DNA of 33,567 nt from Nitrosomonadales bacterium (GCA_947475825.1 CANJMS010000017.1:1-33567); one strand, 5' to 3'; counted from the stretch's first letter, positions 25,733-33,567 are shown. The notes: generated by a model from the sequence alone, not told the origin. Made by a program: numbers and translations.

Positions 25733-26455
25733 ATGATTTTTTTGCGTTCTCTGATTTACTTTCTATTGCAGGTCATTATCACGCCGATTTTTACGTTGAT
25801 TGCAATACTCAGCTTTCCTTTGCACCCCGTCACGCGCTACAAACTTATTTCGGGTTGGGCACTGACTATGTTGTGGTTGATGCGAGTGATATGCGGTATT
25901 CATATGCAGGTGCGTGGCGCGGAAAACATTCCGCAGCAGCCGTGCATCGTGTTGTGCAAACATCAATCGGCATGGGAGACGATGGCCTTGCAAAAAGTAT
26001 TTCCACCGCAGGTGTGGGTGTTGAAACGCGAATTATTGCTCGTGCCATTTTTTGGCTGGGGACTGGCGATGACCAGCCCGATTGCGATTCAACGCAGCGA
26101 TGGCAAGGGCGCGGTCAAGCAATTATTGCAGCAGGGTAAGCAGCGCATGGCACTGGGATTTTGCGTGGTTATTTTTCCGGAAGGCACGCGCATTCCTTAT
26201 GGGCAGCGCGGCAAGTATAAAATTGGCGGGGCGCTACTCGCCGCGTCCAGTGGCGCACTCGTCGTACCTGTAGCGCACAATGCTGGCAAGTTGTGGCCAA
26301 AAAATTCTTTTCTAAAACATCCCGGGGTGATTACCATGAGCATCGGCGTACCGATTGATCCTGCTGGATTGAAGGCGGAAGAAATTAATCAGCGTGCTGA
26401 GGATTGGATTGAAATGGAAGTCACACAACTCGATTCCCCCACCGGCTCATTTTGA
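25733..26455 (+). CDS. plsC: 1-acyl-sn-glycerol-3-phosphate acyltransferase
   Basis: Membrane acyltransferase converting lysophosphatidate to phosphatidate. 240 residues; N-terminal hydrophobic helices at about 5-28 and 40-56. The acceptor motif is H77QSAWE82, that is HX4E instead of the textbook HX4D. FPEGTRIPYGQRGKYKIGG and VVPVAHNAGKLWP supply the remaining LPLAT motifs. Glutamate at this place appears to be usual in betaproteobacterial relatives, so I do not read it as loss of activity. The stop TGA overlaps the next start codon (TGATG). Confidence 0.92.
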   Translation: MIFLRSLIYFLLQVIITPIFTLIAILSFPLHPVTRYKLISGWALTMLWLMRVICGIHMQVRGAENIPQQPCIVLCKHQSAWETMALQKVFPPQVWVLKRELLLVPFFGWGLAMTSPIAIQRSDGKGAVKQLLQQGKQRMALGFCVVIFPEGTRIPYGQRGKYKIGGALLAASSGALVVPVAHNAGKLWPKNSFLKHPGVITMSIGVPIDPAGLKAEEINQRAEDWIEMEVTQLDSPTGSF

Positions 26456-27270
26456 TGTTACGAAAATTGCGCCAATTGATTGCCCCGCCAGTCGTCGTTG
26501 GGCAGGCCGCGGTGGAGCTGCGAACAATTTCTCTGGCCGGGCAATCGGTTCCTTATCAACTCAAGCGCACGCGCCGTCGCAGCATCGGTTTGCGTATTGA
26601 TGAGCGCGGGCTATCAGTTAATATTCCCATGCGCGCTTCGGAGAAGTGGTTGTCCAATGTGTTACAGGACAAGGCGCAGTGGGTCATAGACAAGCTCTCT
26701 AAGTGGCAGGCAGAAAATCGCGCCATTGCAACAGGGCAAAATGCAAAATTATGCGATGGTCAAACCATTCCCTTTATGGGCGAGACGCTCACCTTGCGCC
26801 TATTGAAAAACTCACAGGCAACCAGCTTGTTCGACACGCCCCCGCAACGGCGCGCTACGGAATTATTTGTGTATGTTACCGATATTGTTACGCACGATTT
26901 AAATGCGAAAAAAGCAAACCATACTCACGCTGAAGATGCCCTATCGCAATGGTATCAGGTGAGTGCGGAAAATATTTTCAAGGAGCGAGTTGCGCTGTAT
27001 GCCGCGCCGATGAATGTTACACCGCGTGCTATCAAACTATCTGAAGCCCGCACGCAGTGGGGCAGCTGCACCGCGCAAGGTGTGCTGCGCTTTAATTGGC
27101 AGCTGATTAAAATGCCGCAGCGACTCATTGATTACGTGGTGATCCATGAACTCGCTCACCTCATCGAGATGAATCACTCACAAGCATTTTGGCGGGAAGT
27201 TGAAAAACTCTGTCCTGATTATTTGGTGCTTCGCAAAGAACTGCGGCTTTATCAAGCCACGTTACGGTAA
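26455..27270 (+). CDS. YgjP-like M48-family metallopeptidase
   Basis: 271 residues. The zinc site is HELAHLIEMNH near residue 230, with the HEXXH pair and a further histidine, followed by SQAFWREVEKLCPDY, the usual ending of the YgjP/WLM (DUF45) group. The N-terminal part (RRSIGLRIDERGLSVNIP) and ARTQWGSCTAQGVLRFNWQL are also family signatures. It has no signal peptide or membrane helix, so it is cytoplasmic, unlike HtpX. The substrate is unknown. It starts on the last base of the plsC stop. An in-frame TTG one codon upstream is less likely. Confidence 0.88.
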   Translation: MLRKLRQLIAPPVVVGQAAVELRTISLAGQSVPYQLKRTRRRSIGLRIDERGLSVNIPMRASEKWLSNVLQDKAQWVIDKLSKWQAENRAIATGQNAKLCDGQTIPFMGETLTLRLLKNSQATSLFDTPPQRRATELFVYVTDIVTHDLNAKKANHTHAEDALSQWYQVSAENIFKERVALYAAPMNVTPRAIKLSEARTQWGSCTAQGVLRFNWQLIKMPQRLIDYVVIHELAHLIEMNHSQAFWREVEKLCPDYLVLRKELRLYQATLR

Positions 27271-27328
27271 GTGGCTGGCCGTCTTTGCCTCTATAATCGG
27301 CTCCTTATACCTGAGAGAGAATTTAACG

Positions 27329-27484
27329 ATGCGTTTATTGAATCTGATATTTTTGATGGCACTACTGCAAGGTTGCGGCAGCAAATTGGCTCTGTCTTTA
27401 CCTAAAACACAGCTACCTCCTCCTGCTCCGGTTCAACCTGCCCCGGTTCAACCTGCTCCGACACAACCCAACTCAGATCAATAA
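27329..27484 (+). CDS. lptM: LptM-like small lipoprotein
   Basis: 51 residues. The lipobox is LLQGC, with Cys17 as the lipidated residue, followed by GSKLALSLPK, the short Cys-Gly-x-Lys...Leu-Pro head of the LptM (YifL) family. LptM helps assemble the LptD/LptE lipopolysaccharide translocon in the outer membrane. The tail is three short repeats of APVQP-type residues. AGAGAG lies ahead of the ATG. lysA starts two bases after the stop, the lptM-lysA arrangement common in proteobacteria. Confidence 0.8.
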   Translation: MRLLNLIFLMALLQGCGSKLALSLPKTQLPPPAPVQPAPVQPAPTQPNSDQ

Positions 27485-27485
27485 T

Positions 27486-28751
27486 ATGTCCGAACATACT
27501 AAATATTCAAATTGCTTCAAATATCAGGACAGCCAACTTTGCGTTGAGAATATTCCACTAGAGAATATCGCGCAGCGCTTTGGCACGCCTTGTTATGTTT
27601 ACTCGCATCAGGCGTTGAGCAATGCCTATCGCCAGTTTGAAGTGGCATTACAGAGTCGCGAACATTTAATTTGCTACGCGGTGAAAGCTAATTCTAATCT
27701 GGCGATATTAAATTTATTGGCCAAGCTTGGTGCGGGCTTCGATATTGTTTCCGCAGGGGAATTGCAGCGTGTTTTAGCGGCAGGTGGCGCAGCTAATAAA
27801 ATCGTATTTTCCGGCGTGGGCAAAACCGCAGATGAAATGAAACTGGCATTGCAAGCAGATATTCTTTGTTTCAATGTGGAGTCCAGCGCAGAACTGGAGC
27901 GGCTAAATGAAGTCGCCAAAAAAATGGGCAAAGTTGCGCCGATCAGTCTGCGCGTCAACCCGGACGTGGATGCTAAAACACATCCGTACATCTCTACCGG
28001 GCTTAAGCAAAATAAATTTGGCGTAGCCTACACGGAGGCACTCGCGCTATATCGCAAGGCACAAACATCGAAAAATTTACGCATTGTGGGAATGGATTGC
28101 CATATCGGCTCGCAGCTCACCGACCTCGCCCCATTCATTGCCGCCACTGAAAAAATGCTGGCACTGGTTGACATGCTGGCGCAAGAAGACATACGTTTTG
28201 AACATCTGGATTTGGGCGGTGGGCTGGGAATTCAATACCAAGATGAAGTTCCACCCAGCATTGTGGATTACGCACAAGCCTTGATTGGCGCGATGCACGG
28301 ACGCACCGAAAAAATTATTGTGGAACCAGGTAGGGTGTTGGTTGGCAATGCGGGTGTACTTCTGACCAAAGTTGAATATCTAAAGCATGGCGAAGAAAAA
28401 CACTTTGCCATCGTGGACGCAGCCATGAATGATTTGATGCGCCCGGCTTTATACGATGCTTATCATCATATTCAGCCCGTGCATAAAAACACCGGAAACA
28501 AGCAGACCTATGAGATCGTCGGGCCCATATGCGAGACTGGTGACTTCCTTGGAAACGCCCGATCCTTAAGCATTACGCAAGGAGATCTACTGGCAATTAT
28601 GTCGGCCGGTGCGTATGGAATGAGCATGAGTTCCAACTACAATTCACGTCCGCGCGCAGCGGAAGTAATGGTGTCAGGCGATGTAGCTCAGGTAATTAGA
28701 GAGCGAGAAACCGTGGCACAATTATTTTCCGGCGAAAAAATATTTGTATAA
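27486..28751 (+). CDS. lysA: Diaminopimelate decarboxylase
   Basis: PLP-dependent enzyme of the last step of lysine biosynthesis. 421 residues, the usual length. The PLP lysine is K67 in CYAVKANSN. Further signatures are HIGSQ, GGGLGIQY, VEPGR and the catalytic-cysteine motif GPICETGDFLG, then a C-terminal YNSRPRAAEVMV. It is coupled to lptM. After the stop the sequence becomes very AT-rich (a run of T at 28752-28759), possibly part of a terminator, but no clear hairpin precedes it. Confidence 0.96.
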   Translation: MSEHTKYSNCFKYQDSQLCVENIPLENIAQRFGTPCYVYSHQALSNAYRQFEVALQSREHLICYAVKANSNLAILNLLAKLGAGFDIVSAGELQRVLAAGGAANKIVFSGVGKTADEMKLALQADILCFNVESSAELERLNEVAKKMGKVAPISLRVNPDVDAKTHPYISTGLKQNKFGVAYTEALALYRKAQTSKNLRIVGMDCHIGSQLTDLAPFIAATEKMLALVDMLAQEDIRFEHLDLGGGLGIQYQDEVPPSIVDYAQALIGAMHGRTEKIIVEPGRVLVGNAGVLLTKVEYLKHGEEKHFAIVDAAMNDLMRPALYDAYHHIQPVHKNTGNKQTYEIVGPICETGDFLGNARSLSITQGDLLAIMSAGAYGMSMSSNYNSRPRAAEVMVSGDVAQVIRERETVAQLFSGEKIFV

Positions 28752-28780
28752 TTTTTTTTATTAAAAAATACATAAATCTA

Positions 28781-28810
28781 TTGCATAAAAATTTTAAACG
28801 CGCATAGAAT
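28781..28810 (+). promoter_or_regulatory. Candidate sigma-70 promoter for the H1-like gene
   Basis: TTGCAT at 28781-28786 and TAGAAT at 28805-28810 are 18 bases apart in AT-rich DNA. This would give a leader of about 115 bases; AAGGAA lies just before the ATG at 28934. Confidence 0.45.
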
Positions 28811-28933
28811 GCGCCACCTAGCGTGCATAACATTCACGGTATGCAATTTGACGCATGGGATGGTGTTAAAAGTAGCGCCATGTTTGGAATGCAACACTTG
28901 GGTTATGTCAAATAATTTTTATAAGGAATAAAA

Positions 28934-29338
28934 ATGGCTACAACAATCAGCAAAAGCGCTACAAAAAACCCTGCCGCAAAGAAAGTAGCAGCAAAGCCTA
29001 TAGCCAAACCAGCAGCTAAGAAAGTCATTGCCAAAAAGCCAGTTGCTAAAAAAGCAGTCCCCAAAAAAGTGGCCGCTAAACCAGCGGTTAAAAAAGTGGT
29101 TGCCAAACCAATGGTGAAAAAAGTGGTTGCCAAACCAGTGGTGAAAAAAGTGGTTGCCAAACCAGCGGTGAAAAAAGTGGTTGCCAAACCAGCGGTGAAA
29201 AAAGTGGTTGCCAAACCAGCGGTGAAAAAAGTGGTTGCCAAAAAAGCTGCCGCCAAACCTACTGCTCAAAAAGTAGTCTCCAAGAAAACTACCCCTCCCA
29301 AAGCAACTGCCAAGGGCAAGGGCATATTAGGCGCTTAA
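28934..29338 (+). CDS. Histone H1-like, lysine/alanine-rich DNA-binding protein
   Basis: 134 residues made almost only of Lys, Ala, Val and Pro, in (A)KPAVKKVV-type repeats; no signal peptide or hydrophobic core. Such tails resemble eukaryotic H1 and bacterial proteins such as AlgP and HctB/BpH-type nucleoid proteins, and would bind DNA or RNA by charge. Six 27-base units at 29084-29245 encode the central repeats. A good ribosome binding site (AAGGAA) and a promoter precede it. The opposite strand also has long open frames but only because of the repeats. Copy number probably varies between strains. Confidence 0.85.
   Translation: MATTISKSATKNPAAKKVAAKPIAKPAAKKVIAKKPVAKKAVPKKVAAKPAVKKVVAKPMVKKVVAKPVVKKVVAKPAVKKVVAKPAVKKVVAKPAVKKVVAKKAAAKPTAQKVVSKKTTPPKATAKGKGILGA
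29084..29245 (+). repeat. Six in-frame 27-bp tandem repeats
   Basis: Units start at 29084, 29111, 29138, 29165, 29192 and 29219. Each encodes (A/M/V)VKKVVAKP, the last ending in K. Differences are confined to the first two codons and the final one, so the units are near identical at DNA level, as expected of recent expansion by slippage or unequal crossing-over. Confidence 0.95.
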
Positions 29339-29414
29339 CTCCTCGTTTTTCGAGGTGACGGTAATGAACTCCGGCGCAAGCTGATCGCGGTTGCATTATC
29401 GTAGCTTTGATCCG

Positions 29415-29438
29415 GGCTTGTTTAAATTTAAACAAGCC
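29415..29438. promoter_or_regulatory. 24-bp perfect palindrome in the 29339-29651 gap
   Basis: GGCTTGTTTAAA followed by its exact reverse complement TTTAAACAAGCC, with no spacer. It lies 77 bases after the H1-like gene and 213 before the peroxiredoxin gene. It could be a dimeric regulator site or a cruciform. The rest of the gap has a small CCTCG-TTTTT-CGAGG hairpin at 29340-29354, without a following T-run, and no supported gene. Confidence 0.55.
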
Positions 29439-29651
29439 GCGGTGCTTTGTGATGGTAGGGTAACTTACTTAACAATTGTTCCGGTTTGGCCTGCTAAATA
29501 TTCAGCGGCATTGGGTTTGTCTATGCACAACACTAACGCAACAATCCATTTTTTTGCTAAGGTGGCATTTGTGCTTTCATTCATTTTTTGTGTTTACCCG
29601 ACTCAATATTGTACGTTCTCTTTGCTCTAAATTTTAGAAAGGAAAATAGTC

Positions 29652-30311
29652 ATGTCGCTGCGTATTAATGATGATGCACCAAACTTTACCGCTTTCACCA
29701 CTCAAGGAAAAATTAATTTTCACGATTGGATTGGCGATAGCTGGGCAATTATTTTCTCTCACCCCAAAGATTTCACGCCCGTATGTACTACCGAGTTAGG
29801 CTACGTGGCAAAGCTGGTACCAGAATTCACTAAGCGCAACTGCAAGGTGATCGGACTGAGCATAGACCCCGTAGGCAACCATGCCGAATGGGCAAAGGAC
29901 ATTGAAGAGACGCAAGGCTATGCAGTGAATTTCCCGATGATAGGAGATACGGACTTGGCTGTAGCCAAGCTGTACAACATGCTACCCGCCGCTGAAGCGG
30001 GCACATCTGAAGGCCGGACAGCAGCGACCAATGCCACTGTGCGCTCGGTTTTTATTATTGGTCCCGATAAAAAAATTAAGTTGATGATGACCTACCCGAT
30101 GACCACTGGACGTAATTTTGATGAAATTTTACGTGTGCTGGATTCCATGCAGCTCACCTCCAAACACAAAGTCGCCACCCCTGTTAACTGGAAAAATGGA
30201 GAAGATGTCATTATCGTCCCGTCCGTTTCAGATAGTGATGCCAAGGGCATGTTCCCAACAGGATGGACAGCACCTAAACCCTACCTGCGGATTACTAAGC
30301 AACCACGTTAA
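29652..30311 (+). CDS. 1-Cys peroxiredoxin (Prx6-type)
   Basis: Cytoplasmic thiol peroxidase of 219 residues, the length of the Prx6 subfamily. The peroxidatic cysteine is C45 in HPKDFTPVCTTELG. Prx6 signatures are GLSIDPVGNHAEWAKDIEE, FPMIGDTDLAVAKLY, TNATVRSVFIIGPDKKIK and TYPMTTGRNFDEILRVLDSMQ. There is no resolving cysteine in the usual C-terminal position, so an external thiol would reduce it. AGAAAGGAAAA precedes the ATG. The 136 bases that follow, up to the convergent kinase gene, hold no clear terminator. Confidence 0.94.
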   Translation: MSLRINDDAPNFTAFTTQGKINFHDWIGDSWAIIFSHPKDFTPVCTTELGYVAKLVPEFTKRNCKVIGLSIDPVGNHAEWAKDIEETQGYAVNFPMIGDTDLAVAKLYNMLPAAEAGTSEGRTAATNATVRSVFIIGPDKKIKLMMTYPMTTGRNFDEILRVLDSMQLTSKHKVATPVNWKNGEDVIIVPSVSDSDAKGMFPTGWTAPKPYLRITKQPR

Positions 30312-30447
30312 GGCTATAAAAATCGGTCGTATTTAATAGCGCAGGACGCAGCAAAATTTTAGCCGCATTCGCATAACCTCTACCACGCTGTCATATAGTT
30401 AACTCTTACAATTTTATATTTTTATATGGAGTGAAGTATTTAATTAC

Positions 30448-33306
30448 CTAAATTACAATCGGGCGATTAAGCCCAACATTGGGGGTTGCGCCCAACATTT
30501 CTTCCAATTCAATGTTTACTCTCACAAATGCCTGCGCAATATGTTCTACAGCATGTTTAATGTTAATGTCTGCTGCTTCTGCAGCATGCAATTGCTGTTG
30601 CAGCAGTTCGCACAATGCAGTTAATTCCAACGCGCCAAAATTACTACAACTTCCCTTGATAGCGTGAACCTGGTGCAGGATCGCATCCCTGTCATCACGG
30701 GTCACTGCATCATGCAAAACGGCAACTCGGTTGGCAGTATCCTCAATAAAAACACGCACGGTATTTTCAAAATTCTTCCCCATCAATTCGCGCAATTGCA
30801 CCAACTCATCTCTATTGATTACCTCCAACCCCAGTTGCTGAGATTTATATGTATATGGCGTGGCGGAGGCCGTGGAATGTACAACACCAAGAGGTGAATG
30901 TTCGGGAAAATTGACTAACCAGCGCGCCAGCATTTTTTTCAACAGGCCAAACTGCAACGGCTTGGGTATCACATCATTCATCCCTGCCTCCAGACAATTG
31001 AGACGATCACTATCCCTGGCATTCGCGGTAACGGCGATGATTATTGTCGGCTTATGGATGTTATTTCCGGTCGCATTTAACTCGCTGGCAGAAGTTGCTT
31101 CCATTGCACGTATTTGTCGCGTTGACTCTGCCCCGTCCATAACCGGCATCATCATGTCCATTAACACCAGATCATAAAATTGCAATTTACACGCCGCCAA
31201 AGCCTGCGCTCCATCTCCGGCCACATCCGTAGAAAAGCCCATCTTGCTCAGCATTTCCACGACGATTAATTGGCTAACCTTGTCATCTTCAACAACTAAT
31301 ATTTTTCCGATTGTAGAAATTGTATTTTGCTCAGTGCTCACATTTTCTTGTGGAAGTTGATGCACTAAACCTACTTTATTTTCCAGAGAAACTTTAGTGT
31401 GCGGGGGAATTGTATGCTCCAGCACAGCTTGCAGACCGGGCTGCAACTCCCCAGTGCTTGGCAGGTGAACCTGCGTAATGGGGAGCAGATGCAACACTTC
31501 TACCAGCGCATCATGCAGCTCATGCATACGCACCAGCGAAGGAATATAGGCGTGGGGGACATAGTTGGCAATCTTCGCCTGCTCGATTGCGGCGGTTGCT
31601 ACCGTCATACCTGCCGCCGAATCATCTGGAGCTTCATCAACGGAAACTTCTGGTCTACGCCTGTTTACTCCTTCGACCAAAATTGGTTTGAGCGCGATCA
31701 GTTTCACATTCTGCTGCACAGGATCGTCATATATTCTGCGAACAATTTCCTGCCCAGCTATCCGTGTTAATACCTGAGAACCTAAAACTACAACATCAAA
31801 TAAATTCTGCGCCACACAGGCTTCACGCAAGCACAGTTCAACGGCATGTGCATCGCTCATGATACTGGTATGCCGCACTCCCCAGCTGCTGAAATAATGC
31901 TCCAGCAACATGCGATTGGAACCATTATCTTCGATGATTAAAATGTTCTTTCCTGCAAGTTCCGGGTGTGGTCGCCACATTTCATCTGCGTGCTGCCCTG
32001 CAGCTTGCATTTGCACGATGAAGCTAAATACACTACCGCCATTGGCTCTACCCGTTACTCCTATCGTACCGCCCATCGCATGAACCAAGCGTTGGCAAAT
32101 AGCCAATCCCAAACCTGTGCCTCCATATTTACGGGTGATACTACTGTCGCCCTGTGTAAATGGCTCAAAAATATTTTTTAACTGCGACTGCACGAGCCCG
32201 ATACCCGTATCTGAAATTGAAAAATGCAAGGTGTAACCTGCCTTGTGTAAATCAACATCAGCATGATGTTCATACAAAACACTGCCTGCGTCTACTAGCA
32301 ACCCCACTTGTACTAACACTTCGCCGCGCTCAGTAAATTTAATTGCATTGGACACCAGATTTTCCAACACCTGGCGTAAACGAGTGGGATCGCCGCGTAA
32401 CCGTTCAGGCACAATGGTTCCAATCAGGCACATGACATTTAGGTCTTTGTCACGAACTAAAGATGCCTGCAACGCCACCACATCTTCCACCAATTGCCGT
32501 GGATCAAATTCAATTAACTCCAACTCCAGACGACCCACCTCAATCTTTGAAAAATCGAGCAAATCATTCAACAGGGTCATCAACGATTCACCTGATCGAT
32601 GCGCAACACCCACATACTGCCGCTGCTCTGCACTCATCTCGGTTAAATTCATTAATTGCAGCATGCCCAGAACGCCATTGAGGGGCGTGCGAATCTCGTG
32701 ACTAATGTTGGCCAGAAAATCACCCTTAGCCATATTAGCTTCTTCGGCTGCACCCAATGCCCGAGCCTGCGTCACATCATGCAGAACCAGCACTACTCCA
32801 ATTACCTCACCCGCCTTGTTACGAATAGGCATCACGCTACTCTTGATGGGAATTTGTTCCCCATTATTTTTTGTCAATACAGCGTACTTTTCTAAAGGGG
32901 TGCTTGGATTTTCTCGAATCACTTGCTGCACAGGGTCAGATAACGGCTCACCCGATTTTTCATCCACTTGCTTAAAAACTTCCCTCAACGGCAATCCGAA
33001 CACTTCAGCGTTATTCCAGCCCAGCATTTGTTCGGCAATCGGATTCAAGTATTCAATGAGGCCATCCGCATCGGTGGTCATGACCGCATCGCCTATACAA
33101 TGCAAGGTTACTTCTGCACGCTCTTTCTCATTTTCCAGTTTTTCAATAGCACGGCGCAATGCCCACAGGGGATACCCCCGCAAAACGAAAAGTGCTATCC
33201 CTCCGAAAAACATCCCCAGCAATCCCGATAGCAAAGTATTACGCACCAGGTTGTCCAACTTTCGGGAAATAATCAATTTCCCAACCACCGTGCCATTACT
33301 CAGCAA
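30448..33306 (-). CDS. Hybrid sensor histidine kinase (PAS-HisKA-HATPase-REC-REC-HPt), 5' end disrupted
   Basis: The surviving frame, read from TTG 33306, is 952 residues. Parts: a membrane helix at about 24-43, PAS 62-180, HisKA with H203 (FLANISHEIRTPLNG), and HATPase with N320, DTGIG at 366-370 and GGTGLGLAI. A first receiver from about 453 keeps the acidic pair 459-460 but has glycine where the phospho-acceptor aspartate should be (VVVLGSQ, about 509). A second receiver from about 668 has D717 intact. A C-terminal HPt domain has the phospho-histidine in HAIKGS. This is a BarA-like phosphorelay. Only part of the periplasmic sensor remains. The frame shifts at an A7 run (33334-33340), and transposase sequence starts just upstream. 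It may be a pseudogene. Confidence 0.85.
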   Translation of the reverse strand: MLSNGTVVGKLIISRKLDNLVRNTLLSGLLGMFFGGIALFVLRGYPLWALRRAIEKLENEKERAEVTLHCIGDAVMTTDADGLIEYLNPIAEQMLGWNNAEVFGLPLREVFKQVDEKSGEPLSDPVQQVIRENPSTPLEKYAVLTKNNGEQIPIKSSVMPIRNKAGEVIGVVLVLHDVTQARALGAAEEANMAKGDFLANISHEIRTPLNGVLGMLQLMNLTEMSAEQRQYVGVAHRSGESLMTLLNDLLDFSKIEVGRLELELIEFDPRQLVEDVVALQASLVRDKDLNVMCLIGTIVPERLRGDPTRLRQVLENLVSNAIKFTERGEVLVQVGLLVDAGSVLYEHHADVDLHKAGYTLHFSISDTGIGLVQSQLKNIFEPFTQGDSSITRKYGGTGLGLAICQRLVHAMGGTIGVTGRANGGSVFSFIVQMQAAGQHADEMWRPHPELAGKNILIIEDNGSNRMLLEHYFSSWGVRHTSIMSDAHAVELCLREACVAQNLFDVVVLGSQVLTRIAGQEIVRRIYDDPVQQNVKLIALKPILVEGVNRRRPEVSVDEAPDDSAAGMTVATAAIEQAKIANYVPHAYIPSLVRMHELHDALVEVLHLLPITQVHLPSTGELQPGLQAVLEHTIPPHTKVSLENKVGLVHQLPQENVSTEQNTISTIGKILVVEDDKVSQLIVVEMLSKMGFSTDVAGDGAQALAACKLQFYDLVLMDMMMPVMDGAESTRQIRAMEATSASELNATGNNIHKPTIIIAVTANARDSDRLNCLEAGMNDVIPKPLQFGLLKKMLARWLVNFPEHSPLGVVHSTASATPYTYKSQQLGLEVINRDELVQLRELMGKNFENTVRVFIEDTANRVAVLHDAVTRDDRDAILHQVHAIKGSCSNFGALELTALCELLQQQLHAAEAADINIKHAVEHIAQAFVRVNIELEEMLGATPNVGLNRPIVI

Positions 33307-33338
33307 ATCAACCGAGCGAGTAATTGGGATGTTAAAAA

Positions 33339-33419
33339 AAGTGAGGGGTGTAGCTGGTGATTTTCCTGATTTTGTGCGATTACATTGCCCTGCATATTTT
33401 CGATACGCAGCAAATTATG
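33339..33419 (-). pseudogene. Out-of-frame piece of the kinase sensor domain
   Basis: On the minus strand, one frame over from the kinase, the codons read HNLLRIENMQGNVIAQ and then NQENHQLHPSL. The GNVIAQ pattern is typical of the membrane-proximal extracellular part of such sensors. Adding one base in the seven-base homopolymer at 33334-33340 joins this to FFNIPITRSV in the kinase frame. The piece begins directly after the transposase stop, so the insertion sequence cut the gene here. A sequencing error in the homopolymer could mimic the frameshift. Confidence 0.5.
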
Positions 33420-33421
33420 AG

Positions 33422-33567
33422 CTAAGTGACATTTCGTGGAGGTTTTTTGCCTATTTTTCTTCCCAAATGTTCTGCCACTAGCACCTGCTTTCGGTCTTGC
33501 GGAAGTCCTCTGTGTCGATGCACTAACTCCTTGAGTCTGCTGTTCACCCCGCCTTCAACGTGATTCG
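33422..33567 (-). CDS. Transposase, C-terminal fragment (IS256/IS1249-like; runs off right edge)
   Basis: The minus-strand frame enters from the right edge and stops at TAG (33424-33422), giving 47 residues that begin NHVEGGVNSRLKELVHRHRG and end KKPPRNVT. The motif N-x-(V/I/L)-E-G-G-(hydrophobic)-N-x-x-L-(K/R)-x-L followed by HRG is characteristic of the C-terminus of mutator/IS256-IS1249-type transposases. It interrupts the 5' end of the histidine kinase gene. The inverted repeat of the element must lie within a few bases of the stop or overlap the last codons. Confidence 0.65.
   Translation of the reverse strand, partial: NHVEGGVNSRLKELVHRHRGLPQDRKQVLVAEHLGRKIGKKPPRNVT

Noticed and set aside
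29084-29245. CRISPR-like regular repeats
   Set aside because: The 27-base units are contiguous without spacers and lie in frame inside a lysine-rich protein gene.
28903-29269. Minus-strand open frames of about 117 residues with repeated Phe/Thr/Gly or His/Trp motifs
   Set aside because: They are the complement of the repeated H1-like gene, which has its own promoter and ribosome binding site; the periodic composition is a by-product.
29391-29630. 79-codon open frame before the peroxiredoxin gene
   Set aside because: No ribosome binding site or family resemblance, and it contains the 24-bp palindrome; probably chance.
32705-33481. Plus-strand 258-codon open frame opposite the kinase gene
   Set aside because: It lies across HisKA/PAS coding sequence and the transposase tail, and its product is a low-complexity Ser/Thr-rich chain with no recognisable domain.

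Overview
The window looks like a chromosomal segment from a betaproteobacterium, most likely order Nitrosomonadales and perhaps near Gallionellaceae. This rests on protein character and gene neighbourhoods (glyQ-glyS-plsC-M48, lptM-lysA, aroE-mtgA), not on any marker gene or database search. Both ends lie inside transposase genes: the C-terminal tail of an IS630-type transposase at 1-108 and the C-terminal tail of an IS256/IS1249-like transposase at 33422-33567. The sequence therefore looks like a contig that stops at insertion sequences.

Layout. 1-426: transposase tail and a short repeat. 427-3885: a DinG/YoaA-type Fe-S helicase convergent with rimO. 4021-6078: a ZIP metal transporter, a relic of a formylglycine-generating-enzyme-like gene and a DUF808 membrane protein, all on the minus strand. 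6208-7185: lipA. 7404-7916: a secreted EF-hand protein (minus). 8104-10847: an RNase II-type exoribonuclease followed by a TonB-like protein. 11053-14634: a probable metal (zinc-type) uptake cluster with a small Cys-pair membrane protein, an outer-membrane barrel protein, a periplasmic metal-binding protein and an ABC permease, but no ATPase gene. 14683-16279: aroE and mtgA. 16528-19137: a GGDEF-EAL c-di-GMP protein, convergent with a cyclase-homology/FHA protein (19723-20631). 20764-28751: a housekeeping run on the plus strand (lnt, a GIY-YIG protein, glyQ, glyS, plsC, M48 peptidase, lptM, lysA). 28934-30311: an H1-like DNA-binding protein and a 1-Cys peroxiredoxin. 30448 to the end (minus): a large hybrid histidine kinase whose 5' end looks destroyed by an insertion sequence and a homopolymer frameshift.

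The most unusual content is between and at the edges of genes. (1) Three copies of a repeat that is exactly 126 bp each time (2409-2534, 11394-11519, 19287-19412) have terminal inverted repeats whose two arms changed together between copies; a 140-bp relative lies at 19548-19687. (2) These and a second repeat family (7182-7330, 12893-12950, 16277 onward) lie directly on stop codons, and one supplies the last residues and stop of RimO. (3) Three genes (RNase II, tonB-like, mtgA) have a short tandem duplication of the start-codon region, with periods of 20, 8 and 14 bp, all 2 modulo 3. In each, the first copy becomes a tiny ORF ending on or near the retained start codon. (4) aroE carries an internal tract with foreign-looking codon use and an apparent insertion of about seven residues. 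No tRNA, rRNA or CRISPR array was seen.
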